DNA of 15,720 nucleotides from Clostridiales bacterium (GCA_019423835.1 JAHZAR010000063.1:1-15720), one strand, 5' to 3'; positions 1 through 7,234 are shown, counted from the stretch's first letter. Made by a program: numbers and translations. The notes: generated from the sequence alone by a model not told the origin.

Positions 1-97
1 CCATTCCGCAGTCAATGAGAATATTCAGCCCGCAGGCCTCCAGATAGTGGCAGCTCCCCGTGACTTCATGATCTGCGCCGATAAATGTCAATCTCAT
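1..97 (-). CDS. MBL-fold metallo-hydrolase, probable RNA-processing (beta-CASP type), N-terminal fragment
   Basis: Only the first 32 codons are inside the window; the gene continues past position 1. The visible peptide begins MRLTFIGADHEVTGSCHYL and goes on to NILIDCGM. This matches the opening beta strands of metallo-beta-lactamase-fold proteins of the RNA-specificity (beta-CASP, Ysh1/CPSF-like) group, in which G-A-x-x-E-V-T-G-S and I-L-I-D-C-G are conserved. The zinc-binding HxHxDH motif would lie downstream and cannot be seen, so activity is inferred from the N terminus alone. The ATG at 97 is preceded by AGGAGAGGG about five bases upstream, which supports this start. Family members are cytoplasmic RNases or related hydrolases. 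It follows spoIVA on the same strand after a 292-base gap and may share its transcript or use the promoter candidate at 377-405. Confidence 0.8.
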   Translation of the reverse strand, partial: MRLTFIGADHEVTGSCHYLEACGLNILIDCGM

Positions 98-389
98 ATA
101 ACCCTCTCCTGTCTTTCTGCCCGCTGCGTTTTGCCAGTACCGCCCCCTCCGGCTGCCGGCCAGTCTGAATCCATTCTGAAGTTTCATTTCCCGCCTGCCA
201 GGCAGCGGATCTGCTGTCTTCTTCTGGGACGGCTATTCTTGTACCGGGTGCATACCGCCTGTTTTCTGGGCTTTTCTGAGAAAATCCAGACAAAAAACGC
301 CTGTTCCCGCTTTTAACTCAGACACAATGCGTCTGTTTGTCCGTCTTTTTTCACATTATCCATTGTTTTCCTAGATATTATAACTTATT
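98..389. other. 292-base non-coding gap / possible long leader of the MBL gene
   Basis: No credible gene is visible here. On the minus strand it would be the 5' leader of the MBL gene if transcription starts near 370. It contains small inverted repeats: CAGAC (319-323) with GTCTG (331-335); a two-part stem TCTGG-TTTTC / GAAAA-CCAGA (265-290); and GCCTG/CAGGC (193-203). None is followed by a T-run on the minus strand, so I see no convincing terminator for spoIVA, and read-through into the MBL gene is possible. I do not recognise a known riboswitch. Confidence 0.45.
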
Positions 390-405
390 TCAGATAATTA
401 TGCAA
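377..405 (-). promoter_or_regulatory. Candidate housekeeping promoter upstream of the MBL gene
   Basis: On the minus strand TTGCAT (400-405) and TATAAT (377-382) are separated by 17 bases, a good match to a SigA-type promoter. The -35 overlaps the last codons of spoIVA. Transcription would start near 370 and give a leader of about 270 nt before the MBL start codon. The region is AT-rich, so chance matches are likelier than average. Confidence 0.45.
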
Positions 406-1865
406 ATCATTCCTCCGTTGCTGTCATTGATTATTTTCTGCAGCGTATCCTGAAGCTTCATCTGACAGTCCTCAGTCATCTGGGATATCTTTGCCTGGAT
501 GCCGTCACTCACGATCTGCTCCACGCTTTTTCCAAAAATATTCGTATTCCAGAGTCCGTCCTCGCTCTCCCTGGCATTGGCCTTGATATAGTCAATCAAA
601 TCCGCCGCCTGTTTTTCGCTGCCCACAATCGGCGCAATCTCTGTTTCGATATGAGCCTTGATCAGATTGACAGACGGGGCCTGGGCCTTCATTTTGACCC
701 CGTACTTATTCCCATGGCGGATAATCTGCGGTTCATCCAGCACAATCTCAGAGCGATCCGGCGTCACAACCCCGTACCCCTTCAGCCGCGCCTGACTCAG
801 CGCATCCCCTACCTTCTCATACTCCCTCTCCATGGCAGCCAGCCGCTTCAGGGTCTGCATCAGTCTGTACTCCCCGTCGATGGGCACTCCCACATAGTCG
901 CTCAGTATCTGGTAATAGCAGCCGTCATCCACATCGATCTCCACGGAAACGCTTCCGTCGGCCATCCTCATTCCAGTCACCTTCATGCGCCGGATGGATT
1001 CATCGGGCGCCCCAAGCAGTTCCCCCTGCACATCCTTCATGTGGCTGGTTTTTTTCAGAAGGTCCTTCACTGCCTGAATGACATGAGCCTTCAGCCAGTG
1101 ATCCTGAGGCAGGATTTCCAGCCATTTGGGGATGGAAAAATCCAGCTCTGCCACCGGGAATTCCGTGAGAACCTCCTCCATGATTCTGCGGATGTCCTCT
1201 TTCTTCAGCTGCTCACAGTTGACCGGCATGACCTGCACTCCGTATTTTTTCTCGAGCTCCGAGGCGAGCTGCTTCGTCTCGTCTGAATAAGGGCGCATGG
1301 AATTGAGAAGAATCAGGAAGGGCTTATTCAGGTTCTTCAGCTCCTTAACCGTCTTTTCTTCCGCCGCTGTGTAATTCTGGCGTTTAATCTCGCCGAAGGA
1401 GCCATCCGTTGTGATGACGAGTCCGATGGTCGAGTGATCGGTTATGACCTTCCTCGTTCCCAGCTCCGCCGCCTGGGTGAAGGGAATCTCATAGTCAAAC
1501 CAGGGTGTCTTCACCAGGCGCTCCGCGTCATTTTCTATGTGCCCTGCCGCTCCCTCCACCATAAATCCCACGCAGTCAATCAGCCTGATTTTGGCTTCAA
1601 TCCCTTCCCCCAGCGGAATCTGCACCGCCTCCTTGGGAATAAACTTCGGCTCAGTAGTCATGATGGTTTTTCCCGCCGCACTCTGAGGCAGCTCATCCCT
1701 GGTGCGCTCCCTCACATGCTCATCCTCCATGCCGGGGAGAACCATCTGTTCCATGAATCGCTTGATAAACGTCGACTTTCCCGTGCGCACCGGCCCTACC
1801 ACGCCTATGTAAATCTCTCCTCCCGTGCGGGCCTTAATATCGCTGTATACATTAAAACTGTCCAT
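390..1865 (-). CDS. spoIVA: Stage IV sporulation protein A, spore coat morphogenetic ATPase
   Basis: SpoIVA polymerises on the outer forespore membrane in the mother cell and forms the basement layer on which the coat is built; it hydrolyses ATP to do so. The protein is 491 residues, essentially the length of the Bacillus subtilis protein (492). It carries a Walker A motif GPVRTGKST (residues 24-32, Lys30), the conserved TTEPKFIP segment (70-77) and the DCVGFM Walker B region (97-102, Asp97), all in the expected positions. The C terminus ends in a conserved hydrophobic GGMICIII tail. I start at 1865 because AAGGGGGTAA sits just upstream; an in-frame ATG at 1928 would add 21 residues not typical of the family and lacks a good ribosome binding site. 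Expression is expected from SigE in the mother cell. A CATATACT sequence (1893-1900) resembles a SigE -10 element, but I find no convincing -35. Confidence 0.98.
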   Translation of the reverse strand: MDSFNVYSDIKARTGGEIYIGVVGPVRTGKSTFIKRFMEQMVLPGMEDEHVRERTRDELPQSAAGKTIMTTEPKFIPKEAVQIPLGEGIEAKIRLIDCVGFMVEGAAGHIENDAERLVKTPWFDYEIPFTQAAELGTRKVITDHSTIGLVITTDGSFGEIKRQNYTAAEEKTVKELKNLNKPFLILLNSMRPYSDETKQLASELEKKYGVQVMPVNCEQLKKEDIRRIMEEVLTEFPVAELDFSIPKWLEILPQDHWLKAHVIQAVKDLLKKTSHMKDVQGELLGAPDESIRRMKVTGMRMADGSVSVEIDVDDGCYYQILSDYVGVPIDGEYRLMQTLKRLAAMEREYEKVGDALSQARLKGYGVVTPDRSEIVLDEPQIIRHGNKYGVKMKAQAPSVNLIKAHIETEIAPIVGSEKQAADLIDYIKANARESEDGLWNTNIFGKSVEQIVSDGIQAKISQMTEDCQMKLQDTLQKIINDSNGGMICIII

Positions 1866-1970
1866 ATTATTACCCCCTTGCTGTGCTGGTACAGTATATG
1901 CAGCAGGGAGATACCGTAGACATGGCACTTCTTCTCTTTTCCTGTCCCTTTGTATCTTTCCGTCCAGACA

Positions 1971-2015
1971 GAAAGACCGCCGGGCAGACTGTTGTCTGAT
2001 GCCCGGCGGTCTTTT
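1971..2015 (-). terminator. Intrinsic terminator of the liv operon, between livF and spoIVA
   Basis: A perfect 15-bp stem pairs 1972-1986 (AAAGACCGCCGGGCA) with 2000-2014 around a 13-base loop, inside which AGAC/GTCT can also pair. On the minus strand, following livF, the stem ends in UCUUUCUGU, a moderate U-rich tail. On the plus strand the tail is UUUUC. It insulates spoIVA from the liv transcript. The 100 bases between this stem and livF hold nothing else I can name. Confidence 0.78.
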
Positions 2016-2118
2016 CGCATTTTCCGTTTTGATTTTTGCATGATATTCCCGGCGCAGGATGCTCCTCAGCAGCGTTCTGCCTGCAGGCTTTTCACCGCCG
2101 ACAGGTTCCGTCCGCCTG

Positions 2119-2829
2119 CTATTCGCTCAGATACGCCTTCTTCACCTGAGCGTTGTTCATCAGCTCCTTTGCATCCCCTCTGAGAACAATCTTTCCTGTT
2201 TCCAGCACATATGCCTTATTGGCAATGGAGAGAGCCTTTTTCGCGTTCTGCTCCACCAGGAGAACCGTCGTCCCCTCCCTGCTGATTTCCTGGATGATCT
2301 CGAAAATCTCATTTACATACAGGGGAGAGAGCCCCATGGACGGCTCATCCATCACGATCAGCCTGGGATGGGACATAAGAGCCCGGCCCCTGGCCAGCAT
2401 CTGCTGCTCACCGCCGGAGAGCGTCCCTGCAAGCTGATTCTTTCTCTCTTCCAGCCTCGGAAAGCGCTGATAGATCTTTTTAATGGTCTCCTCGCTCTCC
2501 TGCCTGTTATTTCTCGTATATGCTCCCATCTTCAGGTTCTGCAGCACTGTCAGCTGGGCGAACACCCGGCGGCCTTCCGGCACATGGGCAATTCCCATGG
2601 ATACCAGCTTATAGCCCGGTATCCTGGTAATCTCTTTTCCCTCAAATACAATGCTTCCCGATTTCACCGGGATCAGTCCCGTGAGGGCGTGAAGCGTCGT
2701 CGTCTTTCCGGCGCCGTTGGCTCCGATCAGGGCGATGACGTCACCCTCCTCCACCTCAAAGGAAATTCCCTTGAGGGCCTGGATTACGCCGTAATAGACG
2801 CTTAAATCCTTTACTTCCAGCATTGCCAT
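2119..2829 (-). CDS. livF: Branched-chain amino acid ABC transporter, ATP-binding protein LivF
   Basis: One of two ATPase subunits that power uptake of leucine, isoleucine and valine (or related hydrophobic amino acids) through the LivHM channel at the inner face of the membrane. At 236 residues it has the normal LivF length. Motifs in order: Walker A GANGAGKTT (36-44), the LivF-type HVPEGRRVF segment (82-90), ABC signature LSGGE (137-141), Walker B LIVMDEP (157-163), and VEQNA in place of the H-loop histidine, which is usual for LivF. AGGAGGT (2837-2843) lies seven bases before the ATG at 2829; a second in-frame ATG two codons later is less well placed. It is the last gene of the operon, 109 bases after livG, and is followed by a terminator. 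Substrate range beyond branched-chain amino acids cannot be read from sequence. Confidence 0.96.
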   Translation of the reverse strand: MAMLEVKDLSVYYGVIQALKGISFEVEEGDVIALIGANGAGKTTTLHALTGLIPVKSGSIVFEGKEITRIPGYKLVSMGIAHVPEGRRVFAQLTVLQNLKMGAYTRNNRQESEETIKKIYQRFPRLEERKNQLAGTLSGGEQQMLARGRALMSHPRLIVMDEPSMGLSPLYVNEIFEIIQEISREGTTVLLVEQNAKKALSIANKAYVLETGKIVLRGDAKELMNNAQVKKAYLSE

Positions 2830-2902
2830 GACTCTGACCTCCTAATATCTCAAACTTAATTCTTCTTTTCTGTCTAAGCAGCTGCAGGCTCTCCGCAGCC
2901 GG

Positions 2903-2919
2903 CCGGAGGGTTCCTCCGG
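2903..2919 (-). repeat. GC-rich hairpin in the livG-livF spacer
   Basis: CCGGAGG (2903-2909) and CCTCCGG (2913-2919) form a 7-bp stem with a 3-base loop in the 110-base gap between livG and livF. No T-run follows on the minus strand, so termination is unlikely. Such stems can set mRNA 3'-end stability between genes of an operon; that role is inference. Confidence 0.45.
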
Positions 2920-2939
2920 GCAGGTGTCCGGCCTGTCCT

Positions 2940-3698
2940 CTATTCACCCAGATAGGCCTTGATAACCTCAGGGTTATTTAACACCTCTCCCGTCGGCCCT
3001 TCCGTCAGCACATGGCCGAAGTTCAGCACCGTCAGGCGCTCGCAGATACCTGAGACCAGCTTCATATCGTGCTCAATCAGGAGAATCGTCATGTCAAAAT
3101 TGTCGCGGACAAACTGGATCGTATCCATCAGCTCCTTTGTCTCATTAGGATTCATGCCTGCTGCCGGTTCATCCAGGAGAAGAAGCTTCGGCTCAGTGGC
3201 CAGAGCCCTGGCAATCTCCAGCTTTCTCTGCTTTCCATAGGGAAGGTTGGAGGCTTTGACCGCGAACTCGCCGTCCAGGCCAAATACCTTCAGAAGCTCC
3301 AGAGCCCTCTCATCCATCTCGCGCTCCACCCTCCTGTATTTGGGGAGGCGGAAAATACCGGTCAAAGTCCCGTAAGGGTGGTGGTTGTGAAGCCCGACTT
3401 TCACATTGTCAAGCACACTCAGCTCCTTGAACAGACGGATGTTCTGAAAGGTTCTGGCAACGCCCGCCCGGTTGATTTCAATATTTTTCTTTCCTGCAAT
3501 ATTCTTCCCGTCCAGCAGAATGATTCCGCCGTCCGGTCTGTACACTCCCGTCAGCAGGTTGAACACCGTCGTCTTGCCTGCTCCGTTCGGGCCAATGAGA
3601 CCGTAAAGCTGGCCCTTTTCGATGGTGATGTTAAAGTCATCTACTGCCTTCAGTCCGCCGAAGGAGATACTCAGATTTTTCACTTCCAGCATTGCCAT
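2940..3698 (-). CDS. livG: Branched-chain amino acid ABC transporter, ATP-binding protein LivG
   Basis: Second ATPase of the branched-chain amino acid importer, pairing with LivF under the LivHM permeases. It is 252 residues, normal for LivG. Visible motifs are Walker A GPNGAGKTT (36-44), Q-loop region RTFQNIRLF (82-90), a LivG-type signature LPYGKQ (152-157) in place of LSGGQ, Walker B LLLLDEP (172-178) and the H-loop IEHD (His210). The longer insert between Q-loop and signature, including the basic RLPKYRRVEREM stretch, is typical of LivG compared with LivF. The ribosome binding site GGAGG (3707-3711) lies inside the last codons of livM, and only two bases separate the livM stop from the livG start, so the two are translationally linked. 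The first six residues, MAMLEV, are identical to those of LivF, and the homology continues, as expected from paired subunits. Confidence 0.96.
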   Translation of the reverse strand: MAMLEVKNLSISFGGLKAVDDFNITIEKGQLYGLIGPNGAGKTTVFNLLTGVYRPDGGIILLDGKNIAGKKNIEINRAGVARTFQNIRLFKELSVLDNVKVGLHNHHPYGTLTGIFRLPKYRRVEREMDERALELLKVFGLDGEFAVKASNLPYGKQRKLEIARALATEPKLLLLDEPAAGMNPNETKELMDTIQFVRDNFDMTILLIEHDMKLVSGICERLTVLNFGHVLTEGPTGEVLNNPEVIKAYLGE

Positions 3699-3700
3699 AA

Positions 3701-4801
3701 TTATGCCTCCTCCGCCTGCTCTTTTTTCTTCCTGCCCCGGATCGATTCTATCATGCGGCTTCTCACCTCAATCGCTTTCGGACTGGAGTTTAAAAGCATC
3801 ATGACAATCAGGACAATCGCGTAGATCAGCATCCGATAGCTGCTCAGGCTTCTCAAAAGCTCCGGCAGCAGAGTCAGGATCACCGCAGCAATAATGGATC
3901 CGCGGATATTTCCGATCCCGCCGAGCACCACGAATACCAGAATCATAATAGACATATTGTATCCGAAGGCCTTTGGCGTAGCCGCCAGAGTAGCCAGATT
4001 ATGGGCGTAGAGCACGCCTGCCACTCCTGCCAGTGCCGCAGATACGGCAAAAGCCAGAAGCTTATATTTTGTAATATTGATTCCCACGGATTCTGCCGCA
4101 ATCCGGTTGTCACGGATAGCCATAATCGCACGGCCGGTCCGGGAATTGACCAGATTCTGCACAATGAAGAGCGTAATGAGAACCAGAATAATTCCGATTG
4201 CGAAGGTAGCCGCCTTGGGGGTTCCCGAGATTCCCTGGGCTCCCTTTATGATCACCTCACCTCCGTCCTCCAGCTTCAGGGAGGAGGCATCTTTCAGGGA
4301 GAAGTGGATTCCCCTGCTGTCGATCCCAACAAACAGAACATTGATCAGGTTCTTGATAATCTCTCCGAAGGCAAGGGTGACAATAGCAAGGTAGTCGCCC
4401 TTCAGACGGAGCACCGGAATTCCAATCAGGATGCCGAACACAGCCGCCACGGCTGCCCCGATGACAAGGGCGCCGATAAACAGACCGAGGATTGCCATAT
4501 CGTCATTCTTGGCAATATCAAAGGTCTTCATCATGGCATTCGTAAAGAAGGCGCCGGAAAAGGCACCCACACACATAAAGCCCGCGTGCCCCAGGCTCAG
4601 CTCTCCCAGGATTCCAACTGTCAGGTTCAGGGAAACTGCCAGGATTACATAGGTACAGAGGGGGACAAGGATTCCCTTCAGGAGGCTTGTCATTCCGCCT
4701 GTTGCCGTCAGGATCTGCACCAGAATGAAGCAGGCGAGAACAATGCCGTATGTGATGGCATTCTGAACCAGCGTTTTATTTCTGTATGTTTTGATATTCA
4801 T
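3701..4801 (-). CDS. livM: Branched-chain amino acid ABC transporter, permease LivM
   Basis: Integral membrane permease of the high-affinity branched-chain amino acid system; it forms the translocation channel with LivH. The 366-residue product has many hydrophobic segments. It also has the LivM hallmarks LSLGHAGFMCVGAF, GIPVLRLKGDYLAIVTLAFGE, NSRTGRAIMAIRDN (the cytoplasmic coupling region contacting the ATPases) and a late VVLGGIGNIRG segment. It ends in a charged tail rich in Arg, Lys and Glu. I take the ATG at 4801 because AGGTG (4808-4812), straddling the livH stop, lies six bases before it. A GTG at 4810 directly after the livH stop would add three residues but has no suitably spaced site. 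Nine bases separate livH from livM, implying co-translation. Confidence 0.94.
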   Translation of the reverse strand: MNIKTYRNKTLVQNAITYGIVLACFILVQILTATGGMTSLLKGILVPLCTYVILAVSLNLTVGILGELSLGHAGFMCVGAFSGAFFTNAMMKTFDIAKNDDMAILGLFIGALVIGAAVAAVFGILIGIPVLRLKGDYLAIVTLAFGEIIKNLINVLFVGIDSRGIHFSLKDASSLKLEDGGEVIIKGAQGISGTPKAATFAIGIILVLITLFIVQNLVNSRTGRAIMAIRDNRIAAESVGINITKYKLLAFAVSAALAGVAGVLYAHNLATLAATPKAFGYNMSIMILVFVVLGGIGNIRGSIIAAVILTLLPELLRSLSSYRMLIYAIVLIVMMLLNSSPKAIEVRSRMIESIRGRKKKEQAEEA

Positions 4802-4810
4802 GACCTGCAC

Positions 4811-5695
4811 CTACACTTTCTCACTGATTTTTTTGCCCAGAATTCCCGTCGGACGTACCAGAAGCACGATAATCAGCACGGAAAACACGATAGCATCCGA
4901 GAGCTGGGAGGAGATATACGCCTTTGCCAGGTTCTCGATCACACCCAGGAGTACGCCGCCGATCAGGGCGCCCGGAATCGAGCCGATGCCGCCGAATACG
5001 GCTGCCACAAAGGCCTTGATGCCCGGCATGGAGCCGGTGTAGGGAGTCAGGGACGGATAGGCGGAGCAAAGAAGCACGCCGGCAATCGCCGCCAGGGCAG
5101 AGCCGATGGCAAAGGTGACAGCGATCGTCCCGTTTACATTAATTCCCATCAGGGTAGCCGCTCCCCTGTCCTCTGATACCGCCAGCATAGCCTGGCCGAT
5201 TTTTGTCTTGTTGATGAAGATCGTCAGTCCGATCATAATGACAATACAGGCAATAATAGTGACAATGGTAACTCCTGAAATGGAAAGAGCTCCTCCAGCC
5301 AGCTTTAACGGCGGCACATTCACAACAGAGGTAAACTGGCGGGCATTGGAGCCGAATATCAGGAGAGCCACATTCTGCAGCAGATAGCTGACACCGATGG
5401 CCGTAATCAGGACTGCCAGCGGGGACGCCCCGCGCAGCGGCTTATAGGCCACCCGCTCTACTGTCACACCGAGGACGGTGCAGACCGCCACCGCTGCCAG
5501 GACTCCGAGGATCGGAGGACCGCCCATGGTGCTGACCACCGTAAAGGTTGTAAAGCCGCCCACCATAATAATATCGCCGTGGGCAAAATTCAGCATCTTT
5601 GCAATACCGTAGACCATGGTATATCCCAGGGCGATAATAGCGTAAACACTGCCCAGGCTGATGCCGTTAATCAGATAGGAGAGAAAATTGATCAT
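4811..5695 (-). CDS. livH: Branched-chain amino acid ABC transporter, permease LivH
   Basis: Second membrane permease of the branched-chain amino acid importer, 294 residues and strongly hydrophobic, as usual for LivH. Diagnostic segments are GISLGSVYAIIALGYTMVYG near the N terminus, LNFAHGDIIMVG, the coupling segment KIGQAMLAVSEDRGAATLMGI, and GGIGSIPGALIGGVLLG towards the C terminus. The protein ends in LVRPTGILGKK, again family-typical. The start at 5695 is preceded by purine-rich AGGTGCAGGAAG, a modest ribosome binding site. It follows livK after a 176-base gap holding a terminator-like hairpin, and livM follows after nine bases. Expression is likely limited by partial termination at that hairpin. 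Confidence 0.95.
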   Translation of the reverse strand: MINFLSYLINGISLGSVYAIIALGYTMVYGIAKMLNFAHGDIIMVGGFTTFTVVSTMGGPPILGVLAAVAVCTVLGVTVERVAYKPLRGASPLAVLITAIGVSYLLQNVALLIFGSNARQFTSVVNVPPLKLAGGALSISGVTIVTIIACIVIMIGLTIFINKTKIGQAMLAVSEDRGAATLMGINVNGTIAVTFAIGSALAAIAGVLLCSAYPSLTPYTGSMPGIKAFVAAVFGGIGSIPGALIGGVLLGVIENLAKAYISSQLSDAIVFSVLIIVLLVRPTGILGKKISEKV

Positions 5696-5787
5696 CTTCC
5701 TGCACCTCTTTTTCTTCTATTTTTGTCTGGAGATATGCGTGCGAAATGTTTCCGGGGAAAGTTTCTTCCGAAGGATATGATGGAACG

Positions 5788-5833
5788 AAAACAGGGGGCT
5801 GCCGCATTCTCTGCTGCAGCAGCCCTCTGTTTT
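5788..5833 (-). terminator. Intra-operon terminator/attenuator between livK and livH
   Basis: AAAACAGGGGGCTGC (5788-5802) pairs with GCAGCCCTCTGTTTT (5819-5833) apart from one G-T position, giving a 15-bp stem with a 16-base loop. On the minus strand the stem runs into UUUUCGUU. No promoter is obvious between it and livH, so it probably acts as a partial terminator or as a 3'-end barrier that keeps the binding-protein mRNA abundant. That is a common arrangement in ABC importer operons; the partial nature is inference. Confidence 0.72.
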
Positions 5834-5871
5834 CTGCGGCCTTTCCGGCAAAGCCTACTTCTCCGGTTTGA

Positions 5872-7071
5872 TTAATCCATCATCTCGTAAACGCCGTTTA
5901 CAATCTTGGCGGCCTTTGGAGCCTTATCCGGCTCACCGGCTGCATTCCATGTCATTCCCTCTCCGGTCAGTCCGTCCACGGTGATCTCTGTCATGGCAGT
6001 CTTCATAGCCTCGCACATATCGGAGATATCCATATCCGGTGTGAGTCCGGCCTTCTCAGCGGCAGCCTTGATTGCGTAAACGCTGTCATATGCGCCGGCT
6101 CCGAACTGAAGAGGCTCAATTCCGTATGCCTCCTCATAGGCCTTAACGAAGTCCTGGCTTCCTTCTTCATCCACGGTAAATGGAGTTAAAAGCATTAAGC
6201 CCTCTGCCAGAGACGGATCAAAGTTTTCCACGCTTAAGATTCCATCCATTCCGTCGCATCCGAAGAACTGCGGGTGGAAGTCCTTATCGTCAGCCTGCTT
6301 TAAGATAGTGGATGCCTCCTGATAGTAGATCGGGAGGAACACCAGCTCTGCGCCTGCCTCCTTGGCCTTGTCAAGCTGTACAGAGAAATCGGTATTGCTG
6401 TCTGCGGTGAATGCCTCGCTGGCCACAATCTCCAGTCCCTTCTCCTCAGCTGTCGTCACGAAGGACTCGCGGATTCCGTCAGAGTACTCGCTGGAGCTGT
6501 CATAGATAATGGCAATCTTGGTGGCAAGACCATGATCTGCAATATACTCGGCAGATTTCTTTCCCTGATCCGGATCAGAGAAGCATACGCGGAATACATT
6601 GTCATTCTCTACACACTGAACGGCAGAGCCGGATGGTGTGAGCTGGAACATATTATCTGCTGCGGACTCTGCTCCTACCGCAATACACGGTTTGGAAGTC
6701 ACAGTTCCGACCAGCATCTGAATTCCCTTGTCCTTTAAAGTATTGTAGGCGTTTACTGCCTTCTCAGCGTCGTTCTCGTCATCCTCGAAATAATACTCTA
6801 CCTGGTATCCGTTGATGCCGCCTGCCTCATTGATCTCATTGACAGCCAGCTCGATTCCGTTTTTAACAGATTCTCCGTAAGCGGCTGCAGAACCTGTCAG
6901 CGGCCCGATGCCTCCGAGGATAAATACCTCTCCCTCTGCTCCTGCCTCCTCTGCCTTGGCCTCCTCTGTGCCGGTGCTGTCAGAGCTTCCGGAATTTCCG
7001 GATCCGCCGCATCCTGCCAGTGACAGTGCCATCATGGCTGCCAGTCCTAAACTGAGTAATCTTTTTTTCAT
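5872..7071 (-). CDS. livK: Branched-chain amino acid ABC transporter, substrate-binding lipoprotein (LivK/LivJ type)
   Basis: Extracellular, membrane-anchored receptor that captures the amino acid and delivers it to LivHM. The 399-residue product starts with MKKRLLSLGL, followed by a hydrophobic stretch and the lipobox LAGC (Cys21 becomes the lipidated N terminus). A Gly/Ser then Glu/Ala-rich linker follows (residues 22-47). The mature part shows the type 1 periplasmic-binding fold of the LivJ family: GGIGPLTGSAAAYGES, a GIELAVNEINEAGGINGY helix-strand segment, DDENDAEKAV, and a QLTPSGSA region near the ligand site. The ATG at 7071 has GGAGGAG (7077-7083) about five bases upstream. It is the first gene of the operon, behind a consensus promoter. 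Related receptors bind other amino acids or amides, so the ligand is inferred from the complete livKHMGF set. Confidence 0.94.
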   Translation of the reverse strand: MKKRLLSLGLAAMMALSLAGCGGSGNSGSSDSTGTEEAKAEEAGAEGEVFILGGIGPLTGSAAAYGESVKNGIELAVNEINEAGGINGYQVEYYFEDDENDAEKAVNAYNTLKDKGIQMLVGTVTSKPCIAVGAESAADNMFQLTPSGSAVQCVENDNVFRVCFSDPDQGKKSAEYIADHGLATKIAIIYDSSSEYSDGIRESFVTTAEEKGLEIVASEAFTADSNTDFSVQLDKAKEAGAELVFLPIYYQEASTILKQADDKDFHPQFFGCDGMDGILSVENFDPSLAEGLMLLTPFTVDEEGSQDFVKAYEEAYGIEPLQFGAGAYDSVYAIKAAAEKAGLTPDMDISDMCEAMKTAMTEITVDGLTGEGMTWNAAGEPDKAPKAAKIVNGVYEMMD

Positions 7072-7091
7072 ACTATCTCCTCCAGACCTTT

Positions 7092-7110
7092 CATTAACAA
7101 TTCGCTAATG
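7092..7110 (-). promoter_or_regulatory. Imperfect palindrome in the livK 5' leader
   Basis: CATTAACAATTCGCTAATG is a 19-base imperfect palindrome: seven of nine pairs match, with CATTA and TAATG as outer arms. It begins about ten bases after the predicted transcription start (near 7120) and ends nine bases before the ribosome binding site. It could be a repressor operator or a weak RNA hairpin. No regulator is assigned. Confidence 0.4.
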
Positions 7111-7126
7111 TTTTTTGATTGACGCC

Positions 7127-7155
7127 ATTATAGTTTTCCCTTTTTCAAAAGTCAA
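7127..7155 (-). promoter_or_regulatory. SigA-type promoter of the liv operon
   Basis: On the minus strand TTGACT (7150-7155) and TATAAT (7127-7132) are separated by exactly 17 bases, a near-consensus housekeeping promoter. Transcription should start near 7120, giving a leader of about 49 nt before livK. A very strong core promoter on a nutrient-uptake operon suggests control by repression. Confidence 0.85.
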
Positions 7156-7160
7156 TAAGA

Positions 7161-7183
7161 AAATGTGATAAATTTCACGATTT
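7161..7183 (-). promoter_or_regulatory. Crp/Fnr-like palindrome just upstream of the liv -35
   Basis: TGTGATAAATTTCACG (7164-7179) matches TGTGA-N6-TCACA at all but the last base and is flanked by AAA and ATTT. Its centre (about 7171.5) is roughly 51 bases upstream of the predicted start, directly behind the -35 element. Crp/Fnr-superfamily regulators occur in Clostridia, but which protein binds, if any, is unknown. Confidence 0.4.
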
Positions 7184-7209
7184 CGTCAAAAAAAGTCGTT
7201 TTTTTTACT

Positions 7210-7224
7210 GTTTTCCTGAAAATT
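7210..7224 (-). promoter_or_regulatory. CodY-box-like sequence upstream of the liv promoter
   Basis: The minus strand reads AATTTTCAGGAAAAC, twelve of fifteen positions matching the CodY consensus AATTTTCWGAAAATT. It lies about 55 bases upstream of the -35. CodY represses branched-chain amino acid transport genes in many Firmicutes, so function and site agree, but three mismatches in an AT-rich region are weak evidence. Confidence 0.35.
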
Positions 7225-7234
7225 CATCACTTCA

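Noticed and set aside
66..293. Open frame of 75 codons on the minus strand ahead of the MBL gene
   Set aside because: It would need a TTG start with no ribosome binding site, overlaps the well-supported MBL start and resembles no family I recognise.
651..1286. Plus-strand open frame (211 codons) opposite spoIVA
   Set aside because: Shadow of spoIVA, with His/Leu/Gln-rich low-information sequence and no ribosome binding site.
1866..1960. SigE promoter for spoIVA
   Set aside because: CATATACT at 1893-1900 resembles a -10 element, but no -35 match is found at the proper spacing, so I do not list it as a feature although SigE control is expected.
4001..5176. Long plus-strand open frame (391 codons) opposite livM and livH
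   Set aside because: It is antisense to two clearly conserved permeases; the His/Gln/Asp-rich composition is what the reverse complement of hydrophobic codons gives.
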